A stretch of DNA of 17,717 bases from JBBREP01 sp036501845 (GTDB lineage: Bacteria > Actinomycetota > Acidimicrobiia > IMCC26256 > PALSA-610). Of this stretch, positions 5,743 to 12,949 are shown piece by piece. The stretch covers positions 1-17,717 of the forward strand of contig DASXZO010000048.1 in the NCBI GenBank assembly GCA_036501845.1, in the 5' to 3' direction. Numbering within the stretch: position 1 is the first letter of the stretch; each line of letters begins with the position of its first letter. Below the pieces are notes generated by a model. That model made no database searches, had not been told where the DNA came from, and worked only from the letters and a program-made list of their open reading frames with translations. The position numbers and the translations under genes were made by a program.

Positions 5743-6711
5743 ATGCGCGCGGTTGTCTGCAAGGAACTCGGGCCTCCCGATGCACTCGTGGTGGAGGAGC
5801 GCGAAATACCGGTGCCGGGGAAGGGCCAGATTCGCGTGGCCGTGCGGGCCGCCGGGGTCAACTACGTCGACGGCTTGATCGCAGCCGGTCGCTACCAGAT
5901 CCGGGTCGAGCCGCCGTTCGTGCCCGGTTCCGAGCTCGCGGGTGAGGTGGACGCGGTGGGCGAGGGCGTCGATGCGATCAACGTGGGCGACCGCGTGTTC
6001 GTGTCGCTCGGCACCGGCGCGTTCGCCGAGCGCATCGTGGCGCGCGCGACCACGGCGGTGAAGATTCCGGACGCGCTCGACTTCCCGCGCGCCGCGTCGT
6101 TCCACCAGTCGTACTGCACAGGGTGGTTCGCGCTGGTGCGCCGCACCGTCGTGCGTCCGGGCGAGACGGTGCTCGTGACGGGCGCGGGTGGGGGTGTGGG
6201 TCTCGCCGCGATCGACGTGGCCAAGTCGTTGGGTGCGCGCGTGATCGCGGTGGCATCCACCGAGGAGAAGCGCGCGCTCGCCATCGCCGTCGGTGCCGAG
6301 CACGCCATCGATTCGGCCGACGACGTGAAGACGCGTGCGCGCGAGTTCACCGACGGTCAAGGCGTCGACGTCGTGTACGACGTGGTGGGCGGCGACACGG
6401 CCGAGGCGGCCCTGCGCGCGCTGCGGTTCGACGGCCGGTTCTGCGTGATCGGCTTCACCGGCGGCATCCCGCGCGTGCCGCTCAACCTCGTGCTGTTGAA
6501 CAATCGCACGGTGGTGGGCGTCGAATGGGGTGGATGGGCGATGCGTAATCCCGAAGGCAACGCCGAGTTGGTGCACGAGGTGCTCCGCCAGATCGAAGCC
6601 GGCGCGCTGCATCCGGTGGCGCCCGAAGAGCGCCCGCTCGAAGCGGCGGGCACCGCGATCCGCGACCTGCTCGAGCGCCGCGCCGCCGGCAAGATCGTCC
6701 TGGTGCCCTAA
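5743..6711 (+). CDS. Zinc-less NADPH:quinone oxidoreductase-like protein (MDR superfamily)
   Basis: Encodes 322 residues, the usual size for the Qor/crystallin-zeta branch of medium-chain dehydrogenases. An N-terminal GroES-like domain (1-125, with AAGVNYVDGLIAAGRY and PFVPGSELAGEV) precedes a Rossmann domain. The NADPH loop is GAGGGVG at 147-153, followed by a helix and IAVAS, where Ser/Thr/Lys residues would hold the 2'-phosphate. The structural and catalytic zinc cysteines of alcohol dehydrogenases are absent. Expected role: two-electron reduction of quinones or of enoyl/enone compounds in the cytosol; the real substrate is unknown. ATG 5743 is supported by the purine-rich AAGAGGTAGG at 5731-5740 as ribosome-binding site. 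It ends 5 bases before a hairpin shared with the convergent dehydrogenase gene. Confidence 0.9.
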   Translation: MRAVVCKELGPPDALVVEEREIPVPGKGQIRVAVRAAGVNYVDGLIAAGRYQIRVEPPFVPGSELAGEVDAVGEGVDAINVGDRVFVSLGTGAFAERIVARATTAVKIPDALDFPRAASFHQSYCTGWFALVRRTVVRPGETVLVTGAGGGVGLAAIDVAKSLGARVIAVASTEEKRALAIAVGAEHAIDSADDVKTRAREFTDGQGVDVVYDVVGGDTAEAALRALRFDGRFCVIGFTGGIPRVPLNLVLLNNRTVVGVEWGGWAMRNPEGNAELVHEVLRQIEAGALHPVAPEERPLEAAGTAIRDLLERRAAGKIVLVP

Positions 6712-6716
6712 CCACC

Positions 6717-6762
6717 CTGTTTGGCGAATTCCGAGGCGATGACCCCGGTATTCGCCAAACAG
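6717..6762. terminator. Bidirectional hairpin terminator between convergent genes
   Basis: Perfect 13-bp inverted repeat CTGTTTGGCGAAT (6717-6729) with its complement at 6750-6762. Beyond a T-T mismatch, CCG (6731-6733) pairs with CGG (6746-6748). It fills almost the whole 51-base gap between the oxidoreductase stop (6711) and the stop of the minus-strand dehydrogenase (6763). There is no T-tract. The outer ends GTTTGGC...GCCAAAC are the same as in the hairpin at 714-758. Confidence 0.75.
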
Positions 6763-7737
6763 TCAGTGGGCGGGGCGTTGCCAGTCGGGGGGTGGGCGGT
6801 CGGCGGGGCGCGGTCCGTGGTCGAGGCCGATGAGGAGTTGCATCATCTCGACGTCGAGATCGTCGAGCGTGAAGCCGCGATCGGTGCGCGTGGTCTCGCG
6901 GTCGACCTTGAACGTCTGCACGTGCTGGATCGTGCCGCCGTGCACCTGGAACGTCTGCCCGCTGATCCACGACGCGGCCGGCGACGCGAGGTAGCACGCG
7001 AGCTCGGCGACGTGTTCGGGCGCGCGCGTGTCGAAGGCCGGACCCGTGTCGCGTGAGTCCTGTTCGATCATGCGCGCGGTGCGCCAACCGATCTGCGCGA
7101 GACGAGTGTTGGCGCCCGGCATGATCACGTTGGCGGTCACGCCGTATGCGGCCATCTCGGTGGCGGCGGCCTCCGTGAACGCGAGCACCCCGGCCTTCGC
7201 CGCCGCGTAGTTCGACTGGCCCGCGCCACCGAGTAGCAACAGTCCGGTCGACGTCGTGATCAAGCGGCCGTACACCGAGCCGTCTCGCTTCGCGACTGCG
7301 CGCCAGTGCCGCAGCGCGGGACGCGCCGTCGCGAACGTGCCGCGCAGGTGCACGCCGATCACGGTGTCCCAGTCGTCGTCACCAAGGTTGAACGACATAC
7401 GGGCACGGCCGAAGCCGGCGTTGGCGATCACGATGTCGCAGCGGCCCCACGTATCGAGCGCGAGCGCGACCAGTTCCTCGCCGGTGGCAGACGCGCCGAC
7501 ATCGCCGTGGTGCGCGACGGCCTCGCCGCCGCCTACGCAGATGCCCTCGACCACCTCGCGCGCAGGATCGTCGACCGCAACATCGCCGGTCTGGCCTTCG
7601 GTGCCGACGCCGGCGTCGTTCACCACCACCCGCGCGCCGTACGCGGCCAGCCGCTCGCAATGGGCCCGGCCGATGCCCCGCCCGCCACCGGTCACCACTG
7701 CCACGAGGCCGGCGAGCGGACGCCGCACAACCGTCAT
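6763..7737 (-). CDS. Short-chain dehydrogenase/reductase, hydroxyacyl-CoA dehydrogenase-like
   Basis: Encodes 324 residues from ATG 7737. Classical SDR motifs are all present: nucleotide-binding TGGGRGIG (16-23), NAG at 106-108, catalytic Ser163 in TTSTG, and Tyr177 with Lys181 in YAAAK. The opening RPLAGLVAVVTGGGRGIGRAHCERLAAYGARVVVNDAG resembles the (3R)-hydroxyacyl-CoA dehydrogenase unit of peroxisomal multifunctional enzyme type 2, so an acyl-CoA or steroid-like alcohol is a reasonable substrate guess. A C-terminal tail of about 60 residues past the SDR core (QTFKVDRETTRTDRGFTLDDLDVEMMQLL...) is unusual. GTG 7767 is an alternative start that would overlap the upstream ABM gene by 20 bases. 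The two genes are probably co-transcribed. Confidence 0.88.
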   Translation of the reverse strand: MTVVRRPLAGLVAVVTGGGRGIGRAHCERLAAYGARVVVNDAGVGTEGQTGDVAVDDPAREVVEGICVGGGEAVAHHGDVGASATGEELVALALDTWGRCDIVIANAGFGRARMSFNLGDDDWDTVIGVHLRGTFATARPALRHWRAVAKRDGSVYGRLITTSTGLLLLGGAGQSNYAAAKAGVLAFTEAAATEMAAYGVTANVIMPGANTRLAQIGWRTARMIEQDSRDTGPAFDTRAPEHVAELACYLASPAASWISGQTFQVHGGTIQHVQTFKVDRETTRTDRGFTLDDLDVEMMQLLIGLDHGPRPADRPPPDWQRPAH

Positions 7738-7747
7738 CGGGTGGCGG

Positions 7748-8086
7748 TCATGGCGCGTCGTGCTCACGGTCGAACGAGTAGGAGCGCGTCACGGTTGCCA
7801 CGCGCAGTTCGTACGACGAGTACCAATTCGCCCGCCCGTTGCGCTGGGCGTCAACGTGCTCGGCCACGGCCTTCCACGCGCGCGCATCGTCGTCGGTGCG
7901 CCAGTACGACACCGTGATTCCGAAGCCGTCGCGGTTGCGGGCCGTGTCGATGCCGAGGAAGCCGGGCTGTTCGCCCGCGAGTCGTTCCATCTCGACCGCA
8001 GTCGCGTCGTAGCCCTCAGGGTCGGCGCCGGTGCGCTGCGCGGTGAAGATCACGGCCGTGTACGGCTCGTTGAAGGAAGGTGTCAC
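7748..8086 (-). CDS. ABM-domain (antibiotic biosynthesis monooxygenase-like) protein
   Basis: Encodes 112 residues from GTG 8086. The pattern fits the dimeric ferredoxin-like ABM fold: strand YTAVIFTAQR, then helix YDATAVEMERLAGEQPGFLGIDTARN with the Gly-Phe-Leu-Gly turn, strand FGITVSYWRTDDDARAWKAVAEHVDAQRNGRANWYSSYELRVATVTRSYSF, including the WxxxxxH-type helix common in the family. Such proteins are cofactor-free oxygenases, heme-handling proteins, or have unknown substrates; no specific reaction is claimed. The start is chosen by the fold and by TAAAAG 7 bases upstream (minus 8099-8094), with AAAGG also usable as a ribosome-binding site. Starting at 8179 would run into the divergent tig gene. 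It sits 10 bases upstream of the dehydrogenase start, so an operon is likely. Confidence 0.78.
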   Translation of the reverse strand: MTPSFNEPYTAVIFTAQRTGADPEGYDATAVEMERLAGEQPGFLGIDTARNRDGFGITVSYWRTDDDARAWKAVAEHVDAQRNGRANWYSSYELRVATVTRSYSFDREHDAP

Positions 8087-8129
8087 GACAGACCTTTTAT
8101 CAGTGCCCGCCGGTACACTGCTCCCCCTC
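8087..8129. promoter_or_regulatory. Compact divergent promoter region of the ABM gene and tig
   Basis: Only 43 bases separate GTG 8086 (minus) from ATG 8130 (plus). TACACT (8114-8119) ends 10 bases before the tig ATG and would give a leader of only a few bases. TAAAAG on the minus strand (8099-8094) ends 7 bases before the ABM start. No convincing -35 and no Shine-Dalgarno for tig is seen. Confidence 0.4.
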
Positions 8130-9551
8130 ATGGAGGCGACCGTCGAACCGCTCGAGAACAACCGCGTCAAGCTGCACATCGCTGTTCCGGAGACGGAGTT
8201 CGAGTCCGCGATCGACGCTGCCTACCGCAAGATCGCACGTGAGGTGCGCCTCCCGGGTTTCCGGCCCGGCAAGGCGCCGCGCAAGGTGCTCGAGGCCCGT
8301 GTGGGCGCCGAGGCCGGACGCCAGCAGGCGCTGCGCGACGCGCTGCCCGACTACTACGTCGACGCGGTCACCGAGCACGACGTCGACGTGATCGCGCCTC
8401 CCGAGTTCACGATTACGTCCGGCGAGGAGGACGGCCCCGTCGAGTTCGACGCCGTGGTCGAGATACGGCCGCAGGTGACGATCATGGGCTACGACGAGCT
8501 GCGGGTGACGCTGCCGTTCAAGCCCGTCGACGACACGATGGTCGACGCCGAAGTGAATCGAGTGCGCGACCAGTTCGCCTCGCTCGCCGACTCCGAGCGG
8601 CCGCTCGCGCTGGAAGACTTCGCCACCATCGACGTGACCACCACGATCGACGGCGAAGAAGTCGACGGCCTCAGCGTGCAGGATTACTCGTATCCAGTGG
8701 GCTCCGGGATGGTGGTGCCCGAGCTCGACGAGAACCTGCGCGGCGTGAAGACCGGCGAGATCCTCGAGTTCGACGCCGTGCTCCCCGAGCAATACGGCGA
8801 GCAGGCCGGCCAGACCGCGCACTTCCGTGTGTTCGTGAAGAACACGCAGGAGAAGAACGTGCCCGACCTCACCGACGAGTGGGTCGACGACAACACCGAG
8901 TACGACGACGTCACGGCGATGCGCGAAGACGTGCGGCGGCGCGTCGATCTGCTCACACGCGCCCAGGCGAACATGCAAAAGCGCGACGCAGTGCTCGCCG
9001 AAGTGGCCCAGCTCGTGCCGGTGCCGCCGCCCGAGACGCTGGTGGACGAGGAGCTGCGCAACCGTCTCGGCGACATGCAGCAACGCCTCCAACAGCAGGG
9101 CCTCGGGCTCGACCAGTACGTGGCGGCCACCGGCCAGGACCCCGACACGTTCATCAGCGGCATCCGTGAACAGGCCGCGCAAGCCGTGCTCGCCGACCTC
9201 GCGCTGCGCGCGGTGGTCGCGCAGGAAGAGATCCAGGTCAGCGACGCCGAACTCGACGAGGAGATCGCTCGGCTCGCTACCCGCATGGGACAGAAGGTGG
9301 AAAAGGTGCGGCGCGATCTCGCCAAGGCCGACATGCTGGAGGCGGTACGATCGGATCTGGCCAAAGGCAACGCACTGCAGTTCCTGGTCGACCACGCCAC
9401 CCCGGTCGATGAGGAAGGCAACGAGATCGACATCGCACTGCCGGAGCGGGCGGAGGACCCGGACGGCAGCCCGATCGAGGCACCGCCACACGAGAGTTCG
9501 GCGACATCAGACGACGACACTGCTGCGGTATCCGAACCACAGCAGGGCTGA
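8130..9551 (+). CDS. tig: Trigger factor, ribosome-associated chaperone and prolyl isomerase
   Basis: Encodes 473 residues, slightly long for the family because of a low-complexity acidic tail (about 440-473, Asp/Glu/Ser/Pro-rich). The N-terminal ribosome-docking domain (1 to about 115) carries the signature GFRPGKAP at 43-50, which binds ribosomal protein L23 at the exit tunnel. The FKBP-type prolyl isomerase domain lies at roughly 155-240 (FATIDVTTTIDGEEVDGLS...YPVGSGMVVPELDENLRGVKTGE). The rest is the helical chaperone domain, ending in FLVDHATPV. It binds nascent chains in the cytosol ahead of GroEL and DnaK. It is followed 40 bases later by clpP, the usual actinobacterial order, so co-transcription with clpP and clpX is likely. 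The start codon has almost no leader. Confidence 0.97.
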   Translation: MEATVEPLENNRVKLHIAVPETEFESAIDAAYRKIAREVRLPGFRPGKAPRKVLEARVGAEAGRQQALRDALPDYYVDAVTEHDVDVIAPPEFTITSGEEDGPVEFDAVVEIRPQVTIMGYDELRVTLPFKPVDDTMVDAEVNRVRDQFASLADSERPLALEDFATIDVTTTIDGEEVDGLSVQDYSYPVGSGMVVPELDENLRGVKTGEILEFDAVLPEQYGEQAGQTAHFRVFVKNTQEKNVPDLTDEWVDDNTEYDDVTAMREDVRRRVDLLTRAQANMQKRDAVLAEVAQLVPVPPPETLVDEELRNRLGDMQQRLQQQGLGLDQYVAATGQDPDTFISGIREQAAQAVLADLALRAVVAQEEIQVSDAELDEEIARLATRMGQKVEKVRRDLAKADMLEAVRSDLAKGNALQFLVDHATPVDEEGNEIDIALPERAEDPDGSPIEAPPHESSATSDDDTAAVSEPQQG

Positions 9552-9591
9552 CCACACCAGGATCGATTCCAGAGATTCGAGAGAAGAGCAC

Positions 9592-10206
9592 ATGTACACG
9601 CCGTTCGTGACCGAGAACACCAGCCGTGGGTCGCGCGACTACGACATCTGGAGCCGGCTGCTCAAGGACCGCATCGTGTTCCTGGGCACCGCAGTGAACG
9701 ACATGGTGGCCAACCTGATGGTGGCCCAGCTCTTGCACCTCGAGAGCGAGGACCCCGACAAGGACATCATGATGTACATCAACTCGCCGGGCGGCGACGT
9801 GGTGGGTCTGTTCGCGATCTACGACACGATGCAGTTCATCAAGGCCGACGTGCAGACGATCTGCGTCGGCCAGGCGGCCTCGGCCGCGGCGGTGCTGCTG
9901 GCCGCCGGTGAGCCCGGCAAGCGCTTCTCGCTGCCGCACTCCCGTGTGCTCATCCACCAGCCCCACGGCTCGGCGGGTGGTCAGTCGGTCGACATCGAGA
10001 TCCAGGCCCGCGAGATCGTCCGCATGCGTGAACTGCTCGACGAGATGCTGGCGCATCACACCGGCCAGCCGCTCGAGCGTGTGCGGAAAGACACCGACCG
10101 CGACTTCATCATGAGCGGCCAGGAAGCCATGGATTACGGCATCGTCGACGACGTCATCTCGAGCCGCGAGCTCGCGTCGGTGCCGTCAGCGGCAGGTTCG
10201 AACTGA
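9592..10206 (+). CDS. clpP: ATP-dependent Clp protease proteolytic subunit, ClpP2-like
   Basis: Encodes 204 residues. The serine-protease triad is Ser97 (in GQAASAAAVLLAAG), His122 (VLIHQP) and Asp171 (KDTDRD), with the same spacing as the E. coli mature enzyme. MYINSPGG (61-68) is the oxyanion-hole strand. The sequences QAASAAAVLLAAG and RKDTDRD resemble mycobacterial ClpP2 more than ClpP1. It forms the barrel chamber that degrades substrates fed by ClpX. The purine-rich GAGAAGAG at 9581-9588 precedes the ATG. Most actinobacteria have clpP1 and clpP2 in tandem at this locus, but only one copy is present here. ClpX follows after 57 bases. Confidence 0.96.
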   Translation: MYTPFVTENTSRGSRDYDIWSRLLKDRIVFLGTAVNDMVANLMVAQLLHLESEDPDKDIMMYINSPGGDVVGLFAIYDTMQFIKADVQTICVGQAASAAAVLLAAGEPGKRFSLPHSRVLIHQPHGSAGGQSVDIEIQAREIVRMRELLDEMLAHHTGQPLERVRKDTDRDFIMSGQEAMDYGIVDDVISSRELASVPSAAGSN

Positions 10207-10263
10207 CCCGAGGGAATTCGGGCACCGAGAGCGCACCAAGAGATCGGGATTCGGGGGTTCGCA

Positions 10264-11517
10264 GTGGCCAAGTTCGGTGACGGGGGCGATCTGCTCAAGT
10301 GCTCGTTCTGCGGCAAGAGCCAGAAGCAGGTCAAGAAGCTCATCGCCGGACCCGGCGTCTACATCTGCGACGAGTGCATCGATCTCTGTAACGAGATCAT
10401 CGAGGAGGAGCTCGCACAAACGAGCGAGGTCCGCTTCGACGACCTGCCCAAGCCGGTCGAGATCTACGAGTACCTGAACGACTACATCATCGGGCAGGAG
10501 ACGGCGAAGAAGATCCTGTCGGTCGCCGTCTACAACCACTACAAGCGCGTGCAGGCCGGCGCGTACGGCGACCCCGATGTCGAGCTGCAGAAGAGCAACA
10601 TCCTGCTCGTCGGGCCCACGGGCTGCGGCAAGACGATGCTCGCCCAGACGTTGGCGCGCCTGTTGAAGGTGCCGTTCGCGATCGCCGACGCCACCGCGCT
10701 CACCGAGGCCGGCTATGTGGGCGAAGACGTCGAGAACATCCTGCTGAAGCTGATCCAGGCCGCCGACTACGACGTCAAGAAGGCCGAGACCGGCATCATC
10801 TACATCGACGAGATCGACAAGATCGCCCGCAAGGCCGAGAACCCGTCGATCACGCGTGACGTGTCGGGTGAGGGTGTGCAGCAGGCGCTGCTCAAGATCC
10901 TGGAGGGCACCACCGCGTCGGTGCCGCCGCAGGGTGGCCGCAAGCACCCGCACCAGGAGTTCATCCAGATCGACACCACGAACATCCTGTTCATCTGCGG
11001 CGGTGCGTTCGCCGGCCTCGAGAAGGTGATCGAGAGCCGCATCGGCAAGCGCGGCATCGGCTTCATCGCCGACGTGCGCAAGCGTGAAGAGAAGGATCTC
11101 GGCGAGCTGCTCTCGGGCGTGCTCCCCGAAGACCTCATGAAGTTCGGGCTGATCCCCGAGTTCATCGGCCGCCTGCCGATCACCGGCGTGGTGCACAACC
11201 TCGACAAGGAAGCGCTCGTGCGCATCCTTATCGAGCCCAAGAACGCGCTCGTACGCCAGTACCAGAAGTTCTTCCACTTCGACGGCGTCGACCTCACCTT
11301 CACCGACGACGCCATCGAGATCGTGGCCGAAGAGGCGCTGAAGCGCGGCACTGGTGCCCGCGGTCTGCGCGCCATCCTCGAAGACACGCTGCTCGAGGTG
11401 ATGTACGAGCTGCCGTCGCGGGCCGACGTGGTGCAGTGCATCGTCGACGCCGACACCGTGATGCAACATTCGGCACCCACCCTCGTCACCGAAGAGGAGC
11501 GCCGCCGCTCGGCGTGA
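10264..11517 (+). CDS. clpX: ClpX, AAA+ unfoldase of the ClpXP protease
   Basis: Encodes 417 residues with GTG start; GGGGG at 10253-10257 may serve as ribosome-binding site. The N-terminal zinc-binding domain has Cys13, Cys16, Cys35 and Cys38. Walker A is GPTGCGKT (117-124), the pore loop is GYVGED (150-155) and Walker B is IIYIDEID (178-185). The RKH pore motif is in GGRKHPHQEF, and the IGF loop that docks onto ClpP is in KRGIGFIADV. A GTGARGLR sensor-2 motif lies near the C-terminus. It recognises degradation tags, unfolds substrates with ATP and threads them into ClpP. Last gene of the tig-clpP-clpX run; a bulged hairpin follows 18 bases after the stop. Confidence 0.98.
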   Translation: MAKFGDGGDLLKCSFCGKSQKQVKKLIAGPGVYICDECIDLCNEIIEEELAQTSEVRFDDLPKPVEIYEYLNDYIIGQETAKKILSVAVYNHYKRVQAGAYGDPDVELQKSNILLVGPTGCGKTMLAQTLARLLKVPFAIADATALTEAGYVGEDVENILLKLIQAADYDVKKAETGIIYIDEIDKIARKAENPSITRDVSGEGVQQALLKILEGTTASVPPQGGRKHPHQEFIQIDTTNILFICGGAFAGLEKVIESRIGKRGIGFIADVRKREEKDLGELLSGVLPEDLMKFGLIPEFIGRLPITGVVHNLDKEALVRILIEPKNALVRQYQKFFHFDGVDLTFTDDAIEIVAEEALKRGTGARGLRAILEDTLLEVMYELPSRADVVQCIVDADTVMQHSAPTLVTEEERRRSA

Positions 11518-11535
11518 GCGCCGTTCAGGTTGCCA

Positions 11536-11558
11536 CCGCGAACCGAAGCCGGTCGCGG
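11536..11558 (+). terminator. Hairpin after clpX
   Basis: CCGCGA-CC (11536-11544, with one bulged A) pairs with GGTCGCGG (11551-11558) around a 6-base loop, 18 bases after the clpX stop. A smaller CGGCG-TGAG-CGCCG stem (11510-11523) overlaps the stop itself. No T-tract follows, so termination is possible but not certain. The serpin gene begins only 16 bases later. Confidence 0.4.
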
Positions 11559-11573
11559 GGCGTCGAATAGGTC

Positions 11574-12887
11574 GTGGTGAAGCGAACCCTCTGGGTCGTG
11601 CTGGCTGTGTTGTTGGCCGCCGCGTGCGGGACGTCGAACACCGGCCTCGACCGCCCGCCGCCGACGACTGCCTCGCGGGGAACGGTCGTGTTCCCGGCGA
11701 ACGCGCAGCTTGCGACGGCACACGTGCCGCGCTCCACACCTGACGCGTCGCTGCCGTCGGAGCTGGTCGACGACAACACGCGGTTCGCGTTCGCTCTCTA
11801 CCGACGGCTCGCGGCCGGCGATCAGGGAAACCTGGTGTTCTCGCCGTCGAGTATCTCGAACGCGATCTCGATGCTCGAAGGCGGCGCTCGCGGCGCCACG
11901 TTGCGCCAAATAGATACGGCCATGAACTTCACCCTGCCGGGTTCGAACCTGCAGGACGCCTTCAGCGCCCTCGACCAGATGCTCGCGGCACCCCGGCGTG
12001 CCGCACCCGGCGAAACGGGCACACCACTACAGCTCGAGCAGACCGACGCGGTATGGGGCCAGCGGGGCTACCCGTTCGTGCAGGAGTATCTCGACTTACT
12101 GGCGCGCGATTACGGCGCGGGCCTGCGACTCGCCGACTTCGTCAAGGACGCCGAGGCCGAGCGCGTGAAGATCAACACCTACGTCGCGAACGCGACGCAC
12201 GGCAGGATCAAGCAACTCTTCCCGAAGGGCGTCATCGACAACATGACGCGCATGGTGTTGGTGAACGCGATCTGGTTCAAGGGCGACTGGGTCACACCGT
12301 TCGCGCCGCGAAGCTCGAACGCGCCGTTCGCGCGCCTCGACGGCAGCACGGTGAGCGTGCCGTGGATGACCGGTGGCCAGGCGAGCCGCGCGCTGCGGGC
12401 TCCCTACTTCGACGCCGTCGAGATTCCTTACGTGGGCGGGGCGTCGATGGTGGTGATCGCGCCGAAGCAAGCCAGGTTTGGCAAGGTCGAAGGTGCCTTC
12501 GACTATGCCGTGGCGCAGCTCGACGCTGCGCCGCAGAAGCTGAGTTACGAGGTGTCGATGCCGAAGTTCGACTTCTCGTCGCAGTTCTCGCTCGACGACA
12601 CCCTGTCGGCGATGGGCATGCGCGACGTGTTCGATCCGGAGCGAGCGGATCTCAGCGGCATCGGCGGCGATCCAGGCGATCTGTTCGTGAGTGACGTGGT
12701 GCACAAGGCCACGATCAAGGTCGACGAGAAGGGCACCGAAGCCGCGGCCGCGACAGGAATTGCAGTCGAGACCATGTCGCTTCCCCCGACGATCGAGATC
12801 GACCGCCCGTTCCTGTTCGCGATCCGCGACGACAAGACCGGCGCCATCCTCTTCACCGGCCGAGTCCTCGACCCCACCCAACACTGA
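11574..12887 (+). CDS. Lipoprotein serpin (serine protease inhibitor family)
   Basis: Encodes 437 residues from GTG 11574 (a second GTG follows at once). A lipoprotein signal MVKRTLWVVLAVLLAAAC puts the lipid on Cys18. A Pro/Thr/Ser-rich linker runs to about 60. The serpin domain follows with family hallmarks: NLVFSPSSISNAISMLEGGARGATLRQI, KINTYVANATHGRIKQLFP, MVLVNAIWFKGDW and the end ILFTGRVLDPTQ. The reactive-centre loop has a full inhibitory hinge, EKGTEAAAAT (P17 Glu385 to P8). Counting gives P1 Met401 and P1' Ser402, followed by LPP, aligning without gaps with human alpha-1-antitrypsin (Met-Ser-Ile-Pro-Pro). An outer-surface, suicide-type inhibitor of elastase- or chymotrypsin-like proteases is inferred. 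Its place beside clpX is probably incidental, since ClpP is cytosolic and not a usual serpin target. Confidence 0.93.
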   Translation: MVKRTLWVVLAVLLAAACGTSNTGLDRPPPTTASRGTVVFPANAQLATAHVPRSTPDASLPSELVDDNTRFAFALYRRLAAGDQGNLVFSPSSISNAISMLEGGARGATLRQIDTAMNFTLPGSNLQDAFSALDQMLAAPRRAAPGETGTPLQLEQTDAVWGQRGYPFVQEYLDLLARDYGAGLRLADFVKDAEAERVKINTYVANATHGRIKQLFPKGVIDNMTRMVLVNAIWFKGDWVTPFAPRSSNAPFARLDGSTVSVPWMTGGQASRALRAPYFDAVEIPYVGGASMVVIAPKQARFGKVEGAFDYAVAQLDAAPQKLSYEVSMPKFDFSSQFSLDDTLSAMGMRDVFDPERADLSGIGGDPGDLFVSDVVHKATIKVDEKGTEAAAATGIAVETMSLPPTIEIDRPFLFAIRDDKTGAILFTGRVLDPTQH

Positions 12888-12901
12888 ATCCCCAGCTCCC
12901 G

Positions 12902-12946
12902 CCGGGCGTCGTAAAGCGTCGAATAGCGACGCTCTACGACGCCCGG
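12902..12946. terminator. Bidirectional hairpin terminator between serpin and ABC ATPase genes
   Basis: Arms CCGGGCGTCGTA (12902-12913) and its complement (12935-12946), then one A-C mismatch, then AGCGTCG/CGACGCT, give a 20-position stem around the 5-base loop AATAG. It starts 14 bases after the serpin stop and ends 3 bases before the stop of the minus-strand ABC gene, so it should serve both. The 11-mer GCGTCGAATAG at its tip also occurs at 11560-11570, just before the serpin start. Confidence 0.85.
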
Positions 12947-12949
12947 GGA

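Noticed and set aside
8100..9491. 463-codon minus-strand frame opposite tig
   Set aside because: Antisense shadow; His/Val/Leu/Asp/Gly-rich content is the mirror of GC-rich codon use in trigger factor.
10207..10222. CCCGA/TCGGG stem between clpP and clpX
   Set aside because: A 5-bp stem inside a presumed operon; could be an attenuator but not distinguishable from background.
10186..11739. 517-codon minus-strand frame opposite clpX
   Set aside because: Antisense shadow of a highly conserved gene, no domain of its own.
9592..12887. Serpin as a regulator of ClpXP because of adjacency
   Set aside because: The serpin has a lipoprotein export signal while ClpXP is cytosolic, so direct action is implausible.
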